Source: Pseudomonas spelaei
GTDB taxonomy: Bacteria > Pseudomonadota > Gammaproteobacteria > Pseudomonadales > Pseudomonadaceae
Direction: 5' to 3'
Assembly (NCBI RefSeq): GCF_009724245.1
Contig: NZ_WNNK01000041.1
Coordinates: 1 to 36,444, forward strand
Length of the DNA: 36,444 nt
Shown here one piece after another: positions 16,107 through 23,759 of this stretch. A program made the position numbers and the translations under genes. Each line of letters starts with the position of its first letter. Within the stretch, counting starts at the first letter, position 1. Below the pieces are notes generated by a model, which ran no database searches, was not told the DNA's origin, and was given only the letters and a program-made list of their open reading frames with translations.

Positions 16107-17109
16107 CGTCATTGTCCTCGGGGCCGGGCCAGCAGGTTGTGCTGCGGCCATCACCTGCGCCCAACGAGGCTTGCGGGTAGCCTTGCTGGAAAAGTGCGCG
16201 TTCCCCCGATACAGGCCCGGGGAAACGTTGCACCCTGGTGTTGAACCCCTTTTTAACCAGCTGGGGATTACTTCGATCTTCAGTGATCCGCATTTGCTGC
16301 GACATACAGGCCACTGGGTGCAATGGGAAGGCCCCTCACGTTTTCACGGATTCGGCAGTGACACCAACGGCCCCTGGCGAGGGATTCAACTGCCACGCGC
16401 CCTGCTTGATCAGCAATTGCTGGAGCAGGCAAAAGCCCTGGGGGTCGAGGTTCGGACGCCTTACAACGTCACCGGGGTCATGTACAAATGCGGCAGGGTT
16501 CAGGGAGTGGAATCTGGTTCCGCGCAATGGACAGCGGAGCAGGTAGTGGATGCCACAGGCCGTCATGGATGGCTACAGCGACAGCTGCAAATACCCCGAC
16601 AAGCGTTTTCGCCAACCTTGATCGCACGATATGGCTACTGCCAGGCAAACCACTCACATCACGAACACCTTGGGCTGTTTGCACAAGAAGACGGCTGGTA
16701 CTGGATTGCACGGATCAGTGCCGCGTGCCTGCACTGGACTCGGCTGGGATTTACCTCACACAGCAACAGCACAGTGCCTGAATGCCTTGGAGGACTTTCG
16801 CCTATCGGCCCGACTCGCGGTGCGGATGTCACTTGGCGCCTATGCCTCAAGGTTGCAGGACCTGGGTATTTTCTAGCGGGCGACGCTGCTGGCACACTGG
16901 ATCCTTGCGCCTCCCACGGGGTGCTCAAGGCCGTCATGTCGGGAATGCAGGTGGCCTTCGCCATTGTCGACTGCCTGTCCAGTCCCGCCAACGACGAACA
17001 TTGCGTGAAAACGGCCTACCAGACGTGGGTCCATGACGGATTTGAGCGGGACCTGGCGGCCATGCGCATGTTTTACCGAACACATCCCCATCCACCTGGG
17101 TGGATATAG
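16093..17109 (+). CDS. FAD-dependent oxidoreductase (LodB / geranylgeranyl-reductase / halogenase-like fold)
   Basis: This 338-residue flavoprotein starts with a Rossmann dinucleotide fold, VIVLGAGPAGCAAA (7-20), ending in an acidic residue after LRVALLEK. The RYRPGETLHPGVEPLF segment (40-54) corresponds to the GES/TLPP stretch typical of tryptophan-halogenase-like and LodB-like flavoproteins. VVDATGRHGWL (151-161) and FLAGDAAGTLDPCASHG (260-276) bind FAD. DGWYWIARI (200-208) resembles the WxWxIP signature of halogenases but lacks the proline, which argues against halogenation. I start at the ATG at 16093, giving a 14-nt overlap with the upstream gene; an ATG at 16069 is in frame. The context suggests it modifies or matures the upstream 729-residue protein, as LodB does for LodA. 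Confidence 0.8.
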   Translation: MSHFDVIVLGAGPAGCAAAITCAQRGLRVALLEKCAFPRYRPGETLHPGVEPLFNQLGITSIFSDPHLLRHTGHWVQWEGPSRFHGFGSDTNGPWRGIQLPRALLDQQLLEQAKALGVEVRTPYNVTGVMYKCGRVQGVESGSAQWTAEQVVDATGRHGWLQRQLQIPRQAFSPTLIARYGYCQANHSHHEHLGLFAQEDGWYWIARISAACLHWTRLGFTSHSNSTVPECLGGLSPIGPTRGADVTWRLCLKVAGPGYFLAGDAAGTLDPCASHGVLKAVMSGMQVAFAIVDCLSSPANDEHCVKTAYQTWVHDGFERDLAAMRMFYRTHPHPPGWI

Positions 17110-17225
17110 ACATTCCTGAAAAACACCACTTATTTCCAAGCGCCGTTTTTGTATTTATGTAGGACAGATCCCACTTCAGGGTCTCCCTTACCCTTCCTTC
17201 ATGGTGTTAGTGTGTGGAAATATTT

Positions 17226-17241
17226 CTGATCTTTCGATCAG
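17226..17241. other. Small perfect hairpin upstream of the peptidase gene
   Basis: CTGATC TTTC GATCAG forms a 6-bp stem with a 4-nt loop, 117 bp behind the flavoprotein stop and 41 bp before the peptidase start. There is no T-run directly behind it, so it may be an mRNA structure or operator rather than a terminator. No other terminator is visible between these two genes. Confidence 0.3.
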
Positions 17242-17281
17242 ACATTTCTTACCCACCACCTGCAAAGGAATGCCCCCAGCA

Positions 17282-19021
17282 ATGGATTTCTCATTCAAGC
17301 GCCTGGCTGCAACGACCCTGATTCTGGCCAGCCTTTCGTCGCTCGCCACGCCCGCGTTCGCCAACATTACCCCGCAACAGAGCGCGGCCATCCTCAAGTC
17401 CTTCAGCGATGCACCGGTCACGGATTTCAGGCAGTTCCTGACAACCCTGGCCAAGAGTGACCTGGCCAAAACCGATGACCTCGGCTCGGCAATCAGTACC
17501 TTTCAAGGCAACAAGACCCTTTCCGCCGAACAGCAGAACGAGATCTATCGTCTGCTGGGCATCTATGCACGGGTGAAATACGGCAACGCAGCCCTTGAGA
17601 CCCTGCGTGAGTTGGTGGCCATTCCAACCTTCCGCGTGGACGGCGTGGCCCAGCACGACAATCCCGAATTCATCAAGATCGCCGACAAGATCAAGAGTCT
17701 TGCCCAGGCCTTCAACCTGAACTTTCGCAACGTCGACAACCGCGTCTACGAAATATCCCTCGAAGGCGCTGGCGAGGAAGTGGTGGGCATTCACGCTCAC
17801 GCCGACGTCGTACCCGTGACCCCGGAAAACTGGGTCCTGCCGGACGGTACCAAACTGGATCCGTTCAAGGTCACCCTGATCGGCGACCGCATGTATGGCC
17901 GAGGCACAGAGGATGACAAGAACGGCATCGTGGTAACGCTCTACGCCATGAAGATCATCAAGGAAGAGAAGCTGCCACTGGCGCGCAACTTCAAGCTGCT
18001 GGTGGACACCACCGAAGAAACCACCGGCGACGCCATCCCTTATTACTTTGAACGCAACCCGGTTCCCAACTACAACCTGGCGCTGGACGGCGGCTACCCG
18101 GTAGTGATTGCCGAAAAAGGCTACGGCACGGTCATGGCGACCTTTGCCCGTCGCAAAGCTGAAGGCCAAGGCGCCGAGATCACCTCAATGACCGGCGGCC
18201 TGGCTACCAACCAGATTCCGTCGGCCTCGGTCGCCACCCTGATCACTGACAAACCCGCCGAATTGGCCGCCAGCTTGCTGAAGGCCGGTGGTGAGTATGT
18301 TAAGCATAATGGTGGCGACTTCACGATCACCACCAAGGTTGACGGCAACGACGTCAAACTGACCGTCACCGGCGTTTCCGCCCACTCCTCGGAACCCGAA
18401 TCCGGTGTGAACCCGGTCGCCCGGATGCTGGACTTTATCAACAGCCTGGACGGAAAAGTCGCACTCAAGCACAACCACATTACTGACGCTGCCCGTTACG
18501 CAGCCGACAACTGGGGCCTGGATTACCTGGGGGGCAAATTGGGGGTCGGTTTTTCCGATGCCTTTATGGGCCCGCTGACCACTTCCCTGACCTATGTCGC
18601 CATGGATGACAAAACCTTCAAGCTCGCGGTCAACCTTCGGGTACCCAAGGGCAAGTCGCCAGAAGCGCTCAAATCCGAGATTGCCGATAAGATCGGCGCC
18701 TGGAGCAAAAAGACCCACATTGCAGCGACTTTCGACTACTCGGTCGCGGCACCGATGTACCGCAACCCAGAGGGTGAATGGGTCAAGGCCCTGCTGGCCG
18801 TGGCCACTGAAAACCTGGGCATGGAACACAAGTTCGGCACCTCCGCCGGGGCCACTTCGGTCCATAACCTGCCCAATGGCGTGCAGTTCGGCCTGGCGAT
18901 GCCCAACGTCAAATACACCGGCCACACCGACGGCGAGTTCAAGACAGTGGAGCAGTTCCTGTTGGACCTGCAGGTTGTGACCGAGATGATGAGCCGCATC
19001 GGGCAACTGCCGAAGCTCTGA
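17282..19021 (+). CDS. Exported M20-family metallopeptidase (dipeptidase)
   Basis: This 579-residue zinc peptidase of the M20 family carries an N-terminal signal peptide (FKRLAATTLILASLSSLATPAFA, cleavage after residue 25 or so). The dinuclear metal site is visible: GIHAHADVVPV (His/Asp), MYGRGTEDDKNG (bridging Asp) and LLVDTTEETTGD (Glu-Glu, one general base), with the last ligand in NVKYTGHTDGEFKT near the C-terminus. The dimerisation/lid domain lies between, around 270-440. It should cleave dipeptides or similar acylated amino acids in the periplasm. I chose the ATG at 17282, with AAAGGA about 12 nt upstream; the ATG at 17270 is directly abutted by that sequence and thus less likely. It is followed by a hairpin terminator. 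Confidence 0.9.
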   Translation: MDFSFKRLAATTLILASLSSLATPAFANITPQQSAAILKSFSDAPVTDFRQFLTTLAKSDLAKTDDLGSAISTFQGNKTLSAEQQNEIYRLLGIYARVKYGNAALETLRELVAIPTFRVDGVAQHDNPEFIKIADKIKSLAQAFNLNFRNVDNRVYEISLEGAGEEVVGIHAHADVVPVTPENWVLPDGTKLDPFKVTLIGDRMYGRGTEDDKNGIVVTLYAMKIIKEEKLPLARNFKLLVDTTEETTGDAIPYYFERNPVPNYNLALDGGYPVVIAEKGYGTVMATFARRKAEGQGAEITSMTGGLATNQIPSASVATLITDKPAELAASLLKAGGEYVKHNGGDFTITTKVDGNDVKLTVTGVSAHSSEPESGVNPVARMLDFINSLDGKVALKHNHITDAARYAADNWGLDYLGGKLGVGFSDAFMGPLTTSLTYVAMDDKTFKLAVNLRVPKGKSPEALKSEIADKIGAWSKKTHIAATFDYSVAAPMYRNPEGEWVKALLAVATENLGMEHKFGTSAGATSVHNLPNGVQFGLAMPNVKYTGHTDGEFKTVEQFLLDLQVVTEMMSRIGQLPKL

Positions 19022-19031
19022 CTCTCCTTTC

Positions 19032-19060
19032 GGGCCCGCTGTTGCGGCGGGTCCGGCTTT
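19032..19060 (+). terminator. Terminator-like hairpin after the peptidase gene
   Basis: GGGCCCGC and GCGGGTCC (one G-T pair) flank a short loop, followed by GGCTTTGAT. The T-tract is weak. It lies 10 bp after the peptidase stop. Confidence 0.5.
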
Positions 19061-19103
19061 GATCGCGGCACAAACTTGAACAGCCAGGCATAAATAACGC
19101 ACA

Positions 19104-19140
19104 AACAAAAACGCCGATCATCACTGATCGGCGTTTTTGT
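19104..19140. terminator. Bidirectional terminator between peptidase gene and tRNA operon
   Basis: A perfect 10-bp stem ACGCCGATCA / TGATCGGCGT with a TCAC loop is flanked by A-rich and T-rich tracts on either side, so it works on both strands. On the minus strand it lies just past the 3' end of the last tRNA-Gly and ends the tRNA transcript; on the plus strand it backs up the weaker hairpin behind the peptidase gene. Confidence 0.9.
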
Positions 19141-19146
19141 TAAATA

Positions 19147-19222
<76 letters not shown>

Positions 19223-19225
19223 AAA

Positions 19226-19301
19226 TGGCGTCCCCTAGGGGACTCGAACCCCTGTTACCGCCGTGAAAGGGCGGTGTCCTAGGCCACTAGACGAAGGGGA
19301 C
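19226..19301 (-). tRNA. tRNA-Glu (anticodon TTC), copy 2 in transcription order
   Basis: The minus strand begins GTCCCCTTCGTCTAGTGGCC and ends GGGGACGCCA. The anticodon arm CCGCCCTTTCACGGCGG presents TTC, and the T-loop GGTTCGAGTCC is standard. CCA is encoded. The sequence is identical to the copy at 19484-19559. Confidence 0.97.
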
Positions 19302-19308
19302 ACGCTAA

Positions 19309-19333
19309 CTGAAACACATGGTGTGTATTTCAG
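19309..19333. other. Inverted repeat in the spacer between tRNA pairs
   Basis: CTGAAACACA and TGTGTATTTCAG are nearly complementary around a 3-nt centre. In the tRNA precursor this would form a hairpin just behind one tRNA-Glu 5' flank, possibly a processing signal. It is the only structure I see in the 104-nt spacer 19302-19405. Confidence 0.35.
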
Positions 19334-19405
19334 TGCCCAGACCCTAGTCCGAAGACTTGGTCCTGGTTTCACTCAGTGCCGCCCGAAAGCAACACTGTTT
19401 AAAAT

Positions 19406-19481
<76 letters not shown>

Positions 19482-19483
19482 AA

Positions 19484-19559
19484 TGGCGTCCCCTAGGGGA
19501 CTCGAACCCCTGTTACCGCCGTGAAAGGGCGGTGTCCTAGGCCACTAGACGAAGGGGAC
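19484..19559 (-). tRNA. tRNA-Glu (anticodon TTC), copy 1 in transcription order
   Basis: First gene of the four-tRNA transcript, identical to the tRNA-Glu at 19226-19301, with anticodon TTC and encoded CCA. The promoter lies 63 bp upstream (-10 at 19622-19627). Confidence 0.97.
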
Positions 19560-19621
19560 ACACGTACAACATTCACTCCCTACCGCGTTTCGCTGTGTGC
19601 TTTACGCTGTAAGTGGCGCGC

Positions 19622-19650
19622 ATTCTATGGATGGATTGGGAGGTCGTCAA
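19622..19650 (-). promoter_or_regulatory. Sigma70 promoter of the tRNA operon
   Basis: On the minus strand TTGACG (19645-19650) and TAGAAT (19622-19627) are separated by exactly 17 bp. A GC-rich discriminator GCGCGCC follows the -10 box, which is typical of stable-RNA promoters under stringent (ppGpp) control. An AT-rich stretch just upstream of the -35 (19660-19680, ATAAATTTATTTAAAT) resembles an UP element. Confidence 0.85.
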
Positions 19651-19916
19651 CCCCCAACTATAAATTTATTTAAATCAATGACTTCGATGCGCTTTACCGG
19701 GCTTCCCAGGCATTCTCGCCGTCCAGTGTTTGGCGCCTATATTCTGGCGTCCGACAAGACGCTATAGTTCACATCGGTGAATGATGGCAATGTGCATCCA
19801 TGCCGATACCGCCTACCTATATAGAGGAAAGTGCCGGGTCAACTCGTCGACCAGTCCTATCCGCCCAATGCTCCAGTCACTACACTCCAACGTAAACCAA
19901 TAAAGAGGTCTCACCG
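19651..19916. other. Intergenic region between tRNA operon and the 19917 gene
   Basis: Apart from the AT-rich possible UP element at 19660-19680 this stretch shows no ORF with coding character, repeat or terminator. AAGAGGT at 19903-19909 is the Shine-Dalgarno sequence for the GTG start at 19917. TATAGT near 19763 could be a -10 for that gene but has no convincing -35. Confidence 0.5.
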
Positions 19917-20687
19917 GTGACACCACTCATGATCACCCTGCTGGTAATAGCCGGGATCGTAATACTGATCGCCATTGGCTACATGAACCACGTGGTGGAA
20001 AACAACAAACTGGAAAAAGCCAGGACCCAGATCGAGCTCAATGACCGACTACGTCGCTGTGGCGAAATCACCGAGACCTTCCCGGGCCAATTGATGACCC
20101 CGGCGCTCAAGCTGTTGCTGACCCGCCTGGAACTCAACGTCAACCAGCGCCTGTTGAACCTGAACAAATCCAGCACACCCCTTAAGGCGCGAATCACCGA
20201 GCTCAACGCACTGATCGCCCAGGGCGAGTCGATTCCGGTGACCAACCCTCCCGGCCCGATCCAGACCGAAGCCAAGGCCAAGGATGTGCGTTTCCTGTTG
20301 GAAGCGCTGCACGGCCAGGTGACCCGCGCGGCCCAGGACGGCTTTTTGCCGACTAACGAGGCCAAGCACTGGATCAAGGAGATCCGCCACATCCTGGTGC
20401 TGCTGCACATCGAGTTCTTCAACAACCTCGGCCAGCATGCCTTGCAACAGACTCAGCCAGGCCAGGCACGCCTGGCATTCGAGCGTGGCGTCCAGTATTT
20501 ACGCAAACAGACAGAGCCGGTGCTCTACAGCGAGCAGTTGCAGTGGCTGGAGAAACAACTGGCCCGCGCCAACGCCATGGTGCTGACTAACACCCAGCCG
20601 GCTGAAAATGAAGTCAATGAATTGACCGAAGGCTTGAAAGTCGTGGATGCGGATGCTGACTGGAAGAAAAAGGCGATTTACGACTGA
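19917..20687 (+). CDS. Membrane-anchored protein of unknown function
   Basis: This 256-residue protein has one N-terminal membrane helix (residues 5-22, ITLLVIAGIVILIAIGY) followed by a long helical, charged cytoplasmic or periplasmic domain (about 25-255) with tetratricopeptide-like character near the C-terminus (LGQHALQQTQPGQARLAFERGVQYL). No catalytic motif is evident. The start is a GTG with AAGAGGT 7 nt upstream; a later ATG four codons in would shorten the N-terminus. I do not recognise a named family, though the fold suggests a helical adaptor. It is flanked by the tRNA operon and an alpha/beta hydrolase gene. Confidence 0.8.
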   Translation: MTPLMITLLVIAGIVILIAIGYMNHVVENNKLEKARTQIELNDRLRRCGEITETFPGQLMTPALKLLLTRLELNVNQRLLNLNKSSTPLKARITELNALIAQGESIPVTNPPGPIQTEAKAKDVRFLLEALHGQVTRAAQDGFLPTNEAKHWIKEIRHILVLLHIEFFNNLGQHALQQTQPGQARLAFERGVQYLRKQTEPVLYSEQLQWLEKQLARANAMVLTNTQPAENEVNELTEGLKVVDADADWKKKAIYD

Positions 20688-20697
20688 TCCCCTCTCC

Positions 20698-20735
20698 CCC
20701 TGTAGGAACCAGGCGTCCCCCTAGCGCCTACAGGA
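20698..20735. repeat. Degenerate REP-like palindrome
   Basis: CCCTGTAGGAACCAGGCG and CGCCTACAGG form an imperfect hairpin in the gap behind the 19917 gene. The TGTAGG/CCTACA ends are typical of pseudomonad extragenic palindromes, but the middle is decayed. Confidence 0.4.
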
Positions 20736-20827
20736 ATTGCCCGGTGCCATCATTCTGCATCTATCCCCTCGCCCGCGACTAGCGTAAAAAAGTGCCCCTC
20801 ACTCTGTTAACGAAAGAGGCTCTCTCC

Positions 20828-21640
20828 ATGCCTGTCGCCGTGATTGATGGACAACCCTTGCACTACCTGGACCAAGGCTGCGGCCCCGTCGTCCTGCTAG
20901 GCCAAAGTTATCTCTGGGACCGCCAAATGTGGGCGCCGCAGATCGAAGCCCTTTCCCAACAATACCGCGTGATCGTTCCCGAGTTGTGGGGCCACGGTGA
21001 GTCCGGCCCTCTGCCGCAGAAAACAGCGTCCATGGATGACCTGGCACGCCAGACCTTGGCCCTGATGGATCACTTGGACATTGCCCAAATCAATCTGGTG
21101 GGGCTTTCGGTCGGTGGCATGTGGGGTGCGCGCCTGGCATTGCAGGCACCGGAGCGGATCAACAGCCTGGTACTGATGGACACTTACCTGGGCGCCGAGC
21201 CTGAGGCCACTCGCCAGTATTACTTCTCGCTATTCAAGATGATCGAAGATGTCGGCGCCATCCCGGAGCCCTTGCTGGATGTGATCGCACCGATCTTCTT
21301 CCGCCCGGGCATTGACCGCGAATCGGCCTTGTACCAGGACTTTCGCAACGCGCTGAAGGCCTTCCCCAAGGAGCGCTTGCTGCACAGTATCGTACCGTTG
21401 GGCCGGCTCATCTTCAGCCGCGGCGATGTGCTGGAACACCTGCCGCGCCTGGACGCCGACACCACACTGGTGATGTGCGGCGACCAGGACAAACCACGGC
21501 CACCGGCCGAGTCCAAAGAGATGGCCGATTTGATCGGTTGCGCACTGACCCTGATTCCAGATGCCGGGCACATCTCCAGCCGGGAAAACCCTGATTTCGT
21601 CAACGAAGTGCTGCTGACGTTCCTGGCCAACCACGCCTGA
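20828..21640 (+). CDS. Alpha/beta hydrolase
   Basis: This 270-residue serine hydrolase has the canonical fold. The nucleophile elbow is GLSVGG (Ser94); the acid is probably Asp219 or Asp221 in MCGDQDKPRPP, and the base is His248 in IPDAGHISSREN. Upstream of the elbow, VPELWGHGESG is the usual HGxG-type/oxyanion neighbourhood. It resembles 3-oxoadipate enol-lactonase-like and esterase-type hydrolases, but no pathway genes are present to assign a substrate. I chose the ATG at 20828, preceded by GAAAGAGG; an in-frame start at 20792 has no Shine-Dalgarno sequence. It converges on the chemoreceptor gene. Confidence 0.9.
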   Translation: MPVAVIDGQPLHYLDQGCGPVVLLGQSYLWDRQMWAPQIEALSQQYRVIVPELWGHGESGPLPQKTASMDDLARQTLALMDHLDIAQINLVGLSVGGMWGARLALQAPERINSLVLMDTYLGAEPEATRQYYFSLFKMIEDVGAIPEPLLDVIAPIFFRPGIDRESALYQDFRNALKAFPKERLLHSIVPLGRLIFSRGDVLEHLPRLDADTTLVMCGDQDKPRPPAESKEMADLIGCALTLIPDAGHISSRENPDFVNEVLLTFLANHA

Positions 21641-21657
21641 CGCCTCCCCCTTTGAAA

Positions 21658-21675
21658 CGCCGCGATCAAGCGGCG
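21658..21675 (-). terminator. Hairpin between convergent hydrolase and chemoreceptor genes
   Basis: CGCCGC and GCGGCG flank a 6-nt loop. On the minus strand it is followed by TTTC, so it is a modest terminator for the chemoreceptor gene, whose stop lies just 2 bp away. Confidence 0.4.
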
Positions 21676-21676
21676 A

Positions 21677-23644
21677 TCAAAGGCGGAAGTGCCCGACCAT
21701 CCCTTTCAGCTCCGCCCCCAACTGCGCCAGCTGGATACTGGATGCCGCATTGCCTTGCATGCTCAACGCCGATTGATCGGCACTGGCACGAATACTGGTG
21801 ACACTGCGATTGATTTCCTCGGCCACCGAGCTTTGCTCCTCGGCGGCGGCGGCGATCTGCTGATTCATTTGCTGGATCAACGACACCGCTGCCGCAATGC
21901 TGCCCAAGGCACTTTCGGTTTCCAGCGCATCGCTGACCGCCAACTTGACCAATTCACCACTCTGTTTGATCTGCTGCACCGAAGACTGCGCCGCACTGCG
22001 CAAGGTACTGACCAGCCGCTCGATTTCCTCGGTGGATTGCTGGGTCCGCCTGGCCAACGCCCGCACCTCATCGGCCACCACGGCGAAGCCACGCCCCTGC
22101 TCCCCTGCCCTCGCCGCTTCGATCGCTGCGTTCAGGGCCAGCAAGTTGGTCTGTTCGGCCACGCTCTTGATCACCTCGAGGACGGTGCCGATGCTCTGGA
22201 TTTCCGCACTCAAGCTTTCGATGCTGGTACTCGCGGAAGTCGCCGAGGTCGCCAGCAACTCAATGCGCTGCAAGCTCTGGCGCACCACCTGCTGACCACT
22301 GTCGACCTTGTCATCTGCCGTTTGCGCGGCCTGGGCTGCCTCTTCGGCGTTGCGTGCCACATCGTGTACCGTGGCGGTCATCTGGTTCATGGCGGTGGCA
22401 ACTTGCTCGGTTTCTTCCTTCTGGCTGCTGACCTCGATATTGGTCTGCTCGGTCACGCTGGACAGCGAATGGGCGGAGCTTGCCAACTGCTCAATACCCG
22501 CCTGCAACCCGCTGACCATGCTGCTCAAGCCCGTGCCCATCTGCTGCATGGCCTGCATCAGTTGGCCAATTTCATCGCGACGGCTGACCTCCATCCGACC
22601 ACTGAGGTCACCGGCGGCTATTTGTTGGGCTACTGCAATCACACTGCGCAGTGGCGTGACGATCAACCGAGTGATGCCCCATGCGGCAATCAACCCCACC
22701 AACAGGGCAAGAGCAGAAGAACCCATGATCAGCAAGGCGCTTTTCTTCAGTTGCGCCTGCATCGACTGATCTTCTGCGGCATAGGCCTGGTTGACCCGGG
22801 TCACCACCTGATCGGCGCGCTCATGCAACTGCTTGTAGACAGTCTTTTCCTGCGCCAGCAGGCCGGTGTATTCGCCAAGCTTTTCGCTGAACGCCGCAAT
22901 ATGCCCGGCGACTTCATTGAGCACCGTCTGGTAGCCGGGATCCTTGACTGTGGTTTTCAGTTGCTCGGCTTGGGCCAGGGCCTGATCGGCCTGTTCAATC
23001 TTGCCTTGCCCGGCGTTTTCGTCATCGCCCTTGCGGCTTTGATCCAGGCGCAGCCGTGCCTCGTTCATGGCTTGCAACATCAGCCGCGAAACCTGGCTGA
23101 CCTGCCCCGCCTGCTCGATAAACTCGGCGCCGTCCTTGCCCTGGCTTTCCTTGAGACCGTAGGCACCGTCATCCGCCAGACCGGCCTGCAACACGTCGAG
23201 GTTGTTGGAAACGCTGGAGACCGACCAACTGGCCATTTCCAGCGCCAGGTCCTTGGCCTGAGTCAGTTCGACAAACTCGTCGAACGCCTTGCGATAGGCG
23301 ACCAGGGCCTGCTCCACATCGGTCATCACCGGCACATTGGTAGCAGAACCGGCCTTGAGACTGGCGGCCAAAGCGGACAATGCATCAACGCTTTCATGCA
23401 AGGCGTCGACGGATTTTGGATCGGCATGCAGTGCATAGTCCTGCTCGATCAAACGCACGTTCAACAGGCCGCTGTTGAGCGAAGACATGCTCTTCAGCCC
23501 TTCAAAACGCAGGCCGACGGTTTGCAGGGACCACACGCCAATGGCGGCCACCAGCGCCGTCAGCAGCAACACCAAGGCAAAGCCCAGGCCCAATTTCTTC
23601 GCCATACCGAGGTTGGCAAAACGTCGTTGCACGCCCGAAATCAT
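21677..23644 (-). CDS. Methyl-accepting chemotaxis protein with HBM-type sensor domain
   Basis: This 655-residue chemoreceptor has TM1 at about 18-40, a ~260-residue helical periplasmic domain, TM2 at about 303-327, a HAMP domain (328-380) and a cytoplasmic signalling domain whose hairpin tip reads EQTNLLALNAAIEAARAGEQGRGFAVVADEVR. The periplasmic length and all-helical composition match the helical bimodular (HBM) class represented by McpS of P. putida, which binds C4 organic acids such as malate and succinate. Methylation sites should flank the tip. The C-terminus ends in GHFRL with no CheR-tethering pentapeptide. AAGAGGA precedes the ATG. Ligand is inferred only by class. Confidence 0.92.
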   Translation of the reverse strand: MISGVQRRFANLGMAKKLGLGFALVLLLTALVAAIGVWSLQTVGLRFEGLKSMSSLNSGLLNVRLIEQDYALHADPKSVDALHESVDALSALAASLKAGSATNVPVMTDVEQALVAYRKAFDEFVELTQAKDLALEMASWSVSSVSNNLDVLQAGLADDGAYGLKESQGKDGAEFIEQAGQVSQVSRLMLQAMNEARLRLDQSRKGDDENAGQGKIEQADQALAQAEQLKTTVKDPGYQTVLNEVAGHIAAFSEKLGEYTGLLAQEKTVYKQLHERADQVVTRVNQAYAAEDQSMQAQLKKSALLIMGSSALALLVGLIAAWGITRLIVTPLRSVIAVAQQIAAGDLSGRMEVSRRDEIGQLMQAMQQMGTGLSSMVSGLQAGIEQLASSAHSLSSVTEQTNIEVSSQKEETEQVATAMNQMTATVHDVARNAEEAAQAAQTADDKVDSGQQVVRQSLQRIELLATSATSASTSIESLSAEIQSIGTVLEVIKSVAEQTNLLALNAAIEAARAGEQGRGFAVVADEVRALARRTQQSTEEIERLVSTLRSAAQSSVQQIKQSGELVKLAVSDALETESALGSIAAAVSLIQQMNQQIAAAAEEQSSVAEEINRSVTSIRASADQSALSMQGNAASSIQLAQLGAELKGMVGHFRL

Positions 23645-23759
23645 TGCACTTGAGTCCTCTTGGAGTGGCGAATGCCATCAAGCCCACTTTCCATGCAGGG
23701 AGATTCGCAACGACAAGGCATTGAACACAAGACACTGGCGCCACAATAATGGCAAAAAG

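Noticed and set aside
16093..17109. Tryptophan halogenase
   Set aside because: The GWYWIARI segment lacks the proline of WxWxIP, the protein is about 150 residues shorter than tryptophan halogenases, and the catalytic lysine region after the GxGxxG motif does not match.
21689..23653. 654-aa open frame antisense to the chemoreceptor
   Set aside because: It mirrors the chemoreceptor gene, is His/Gln/Leu-rich as expected from the reverse of GC-rich helical coding, and has no family motif or ribosome binding site.
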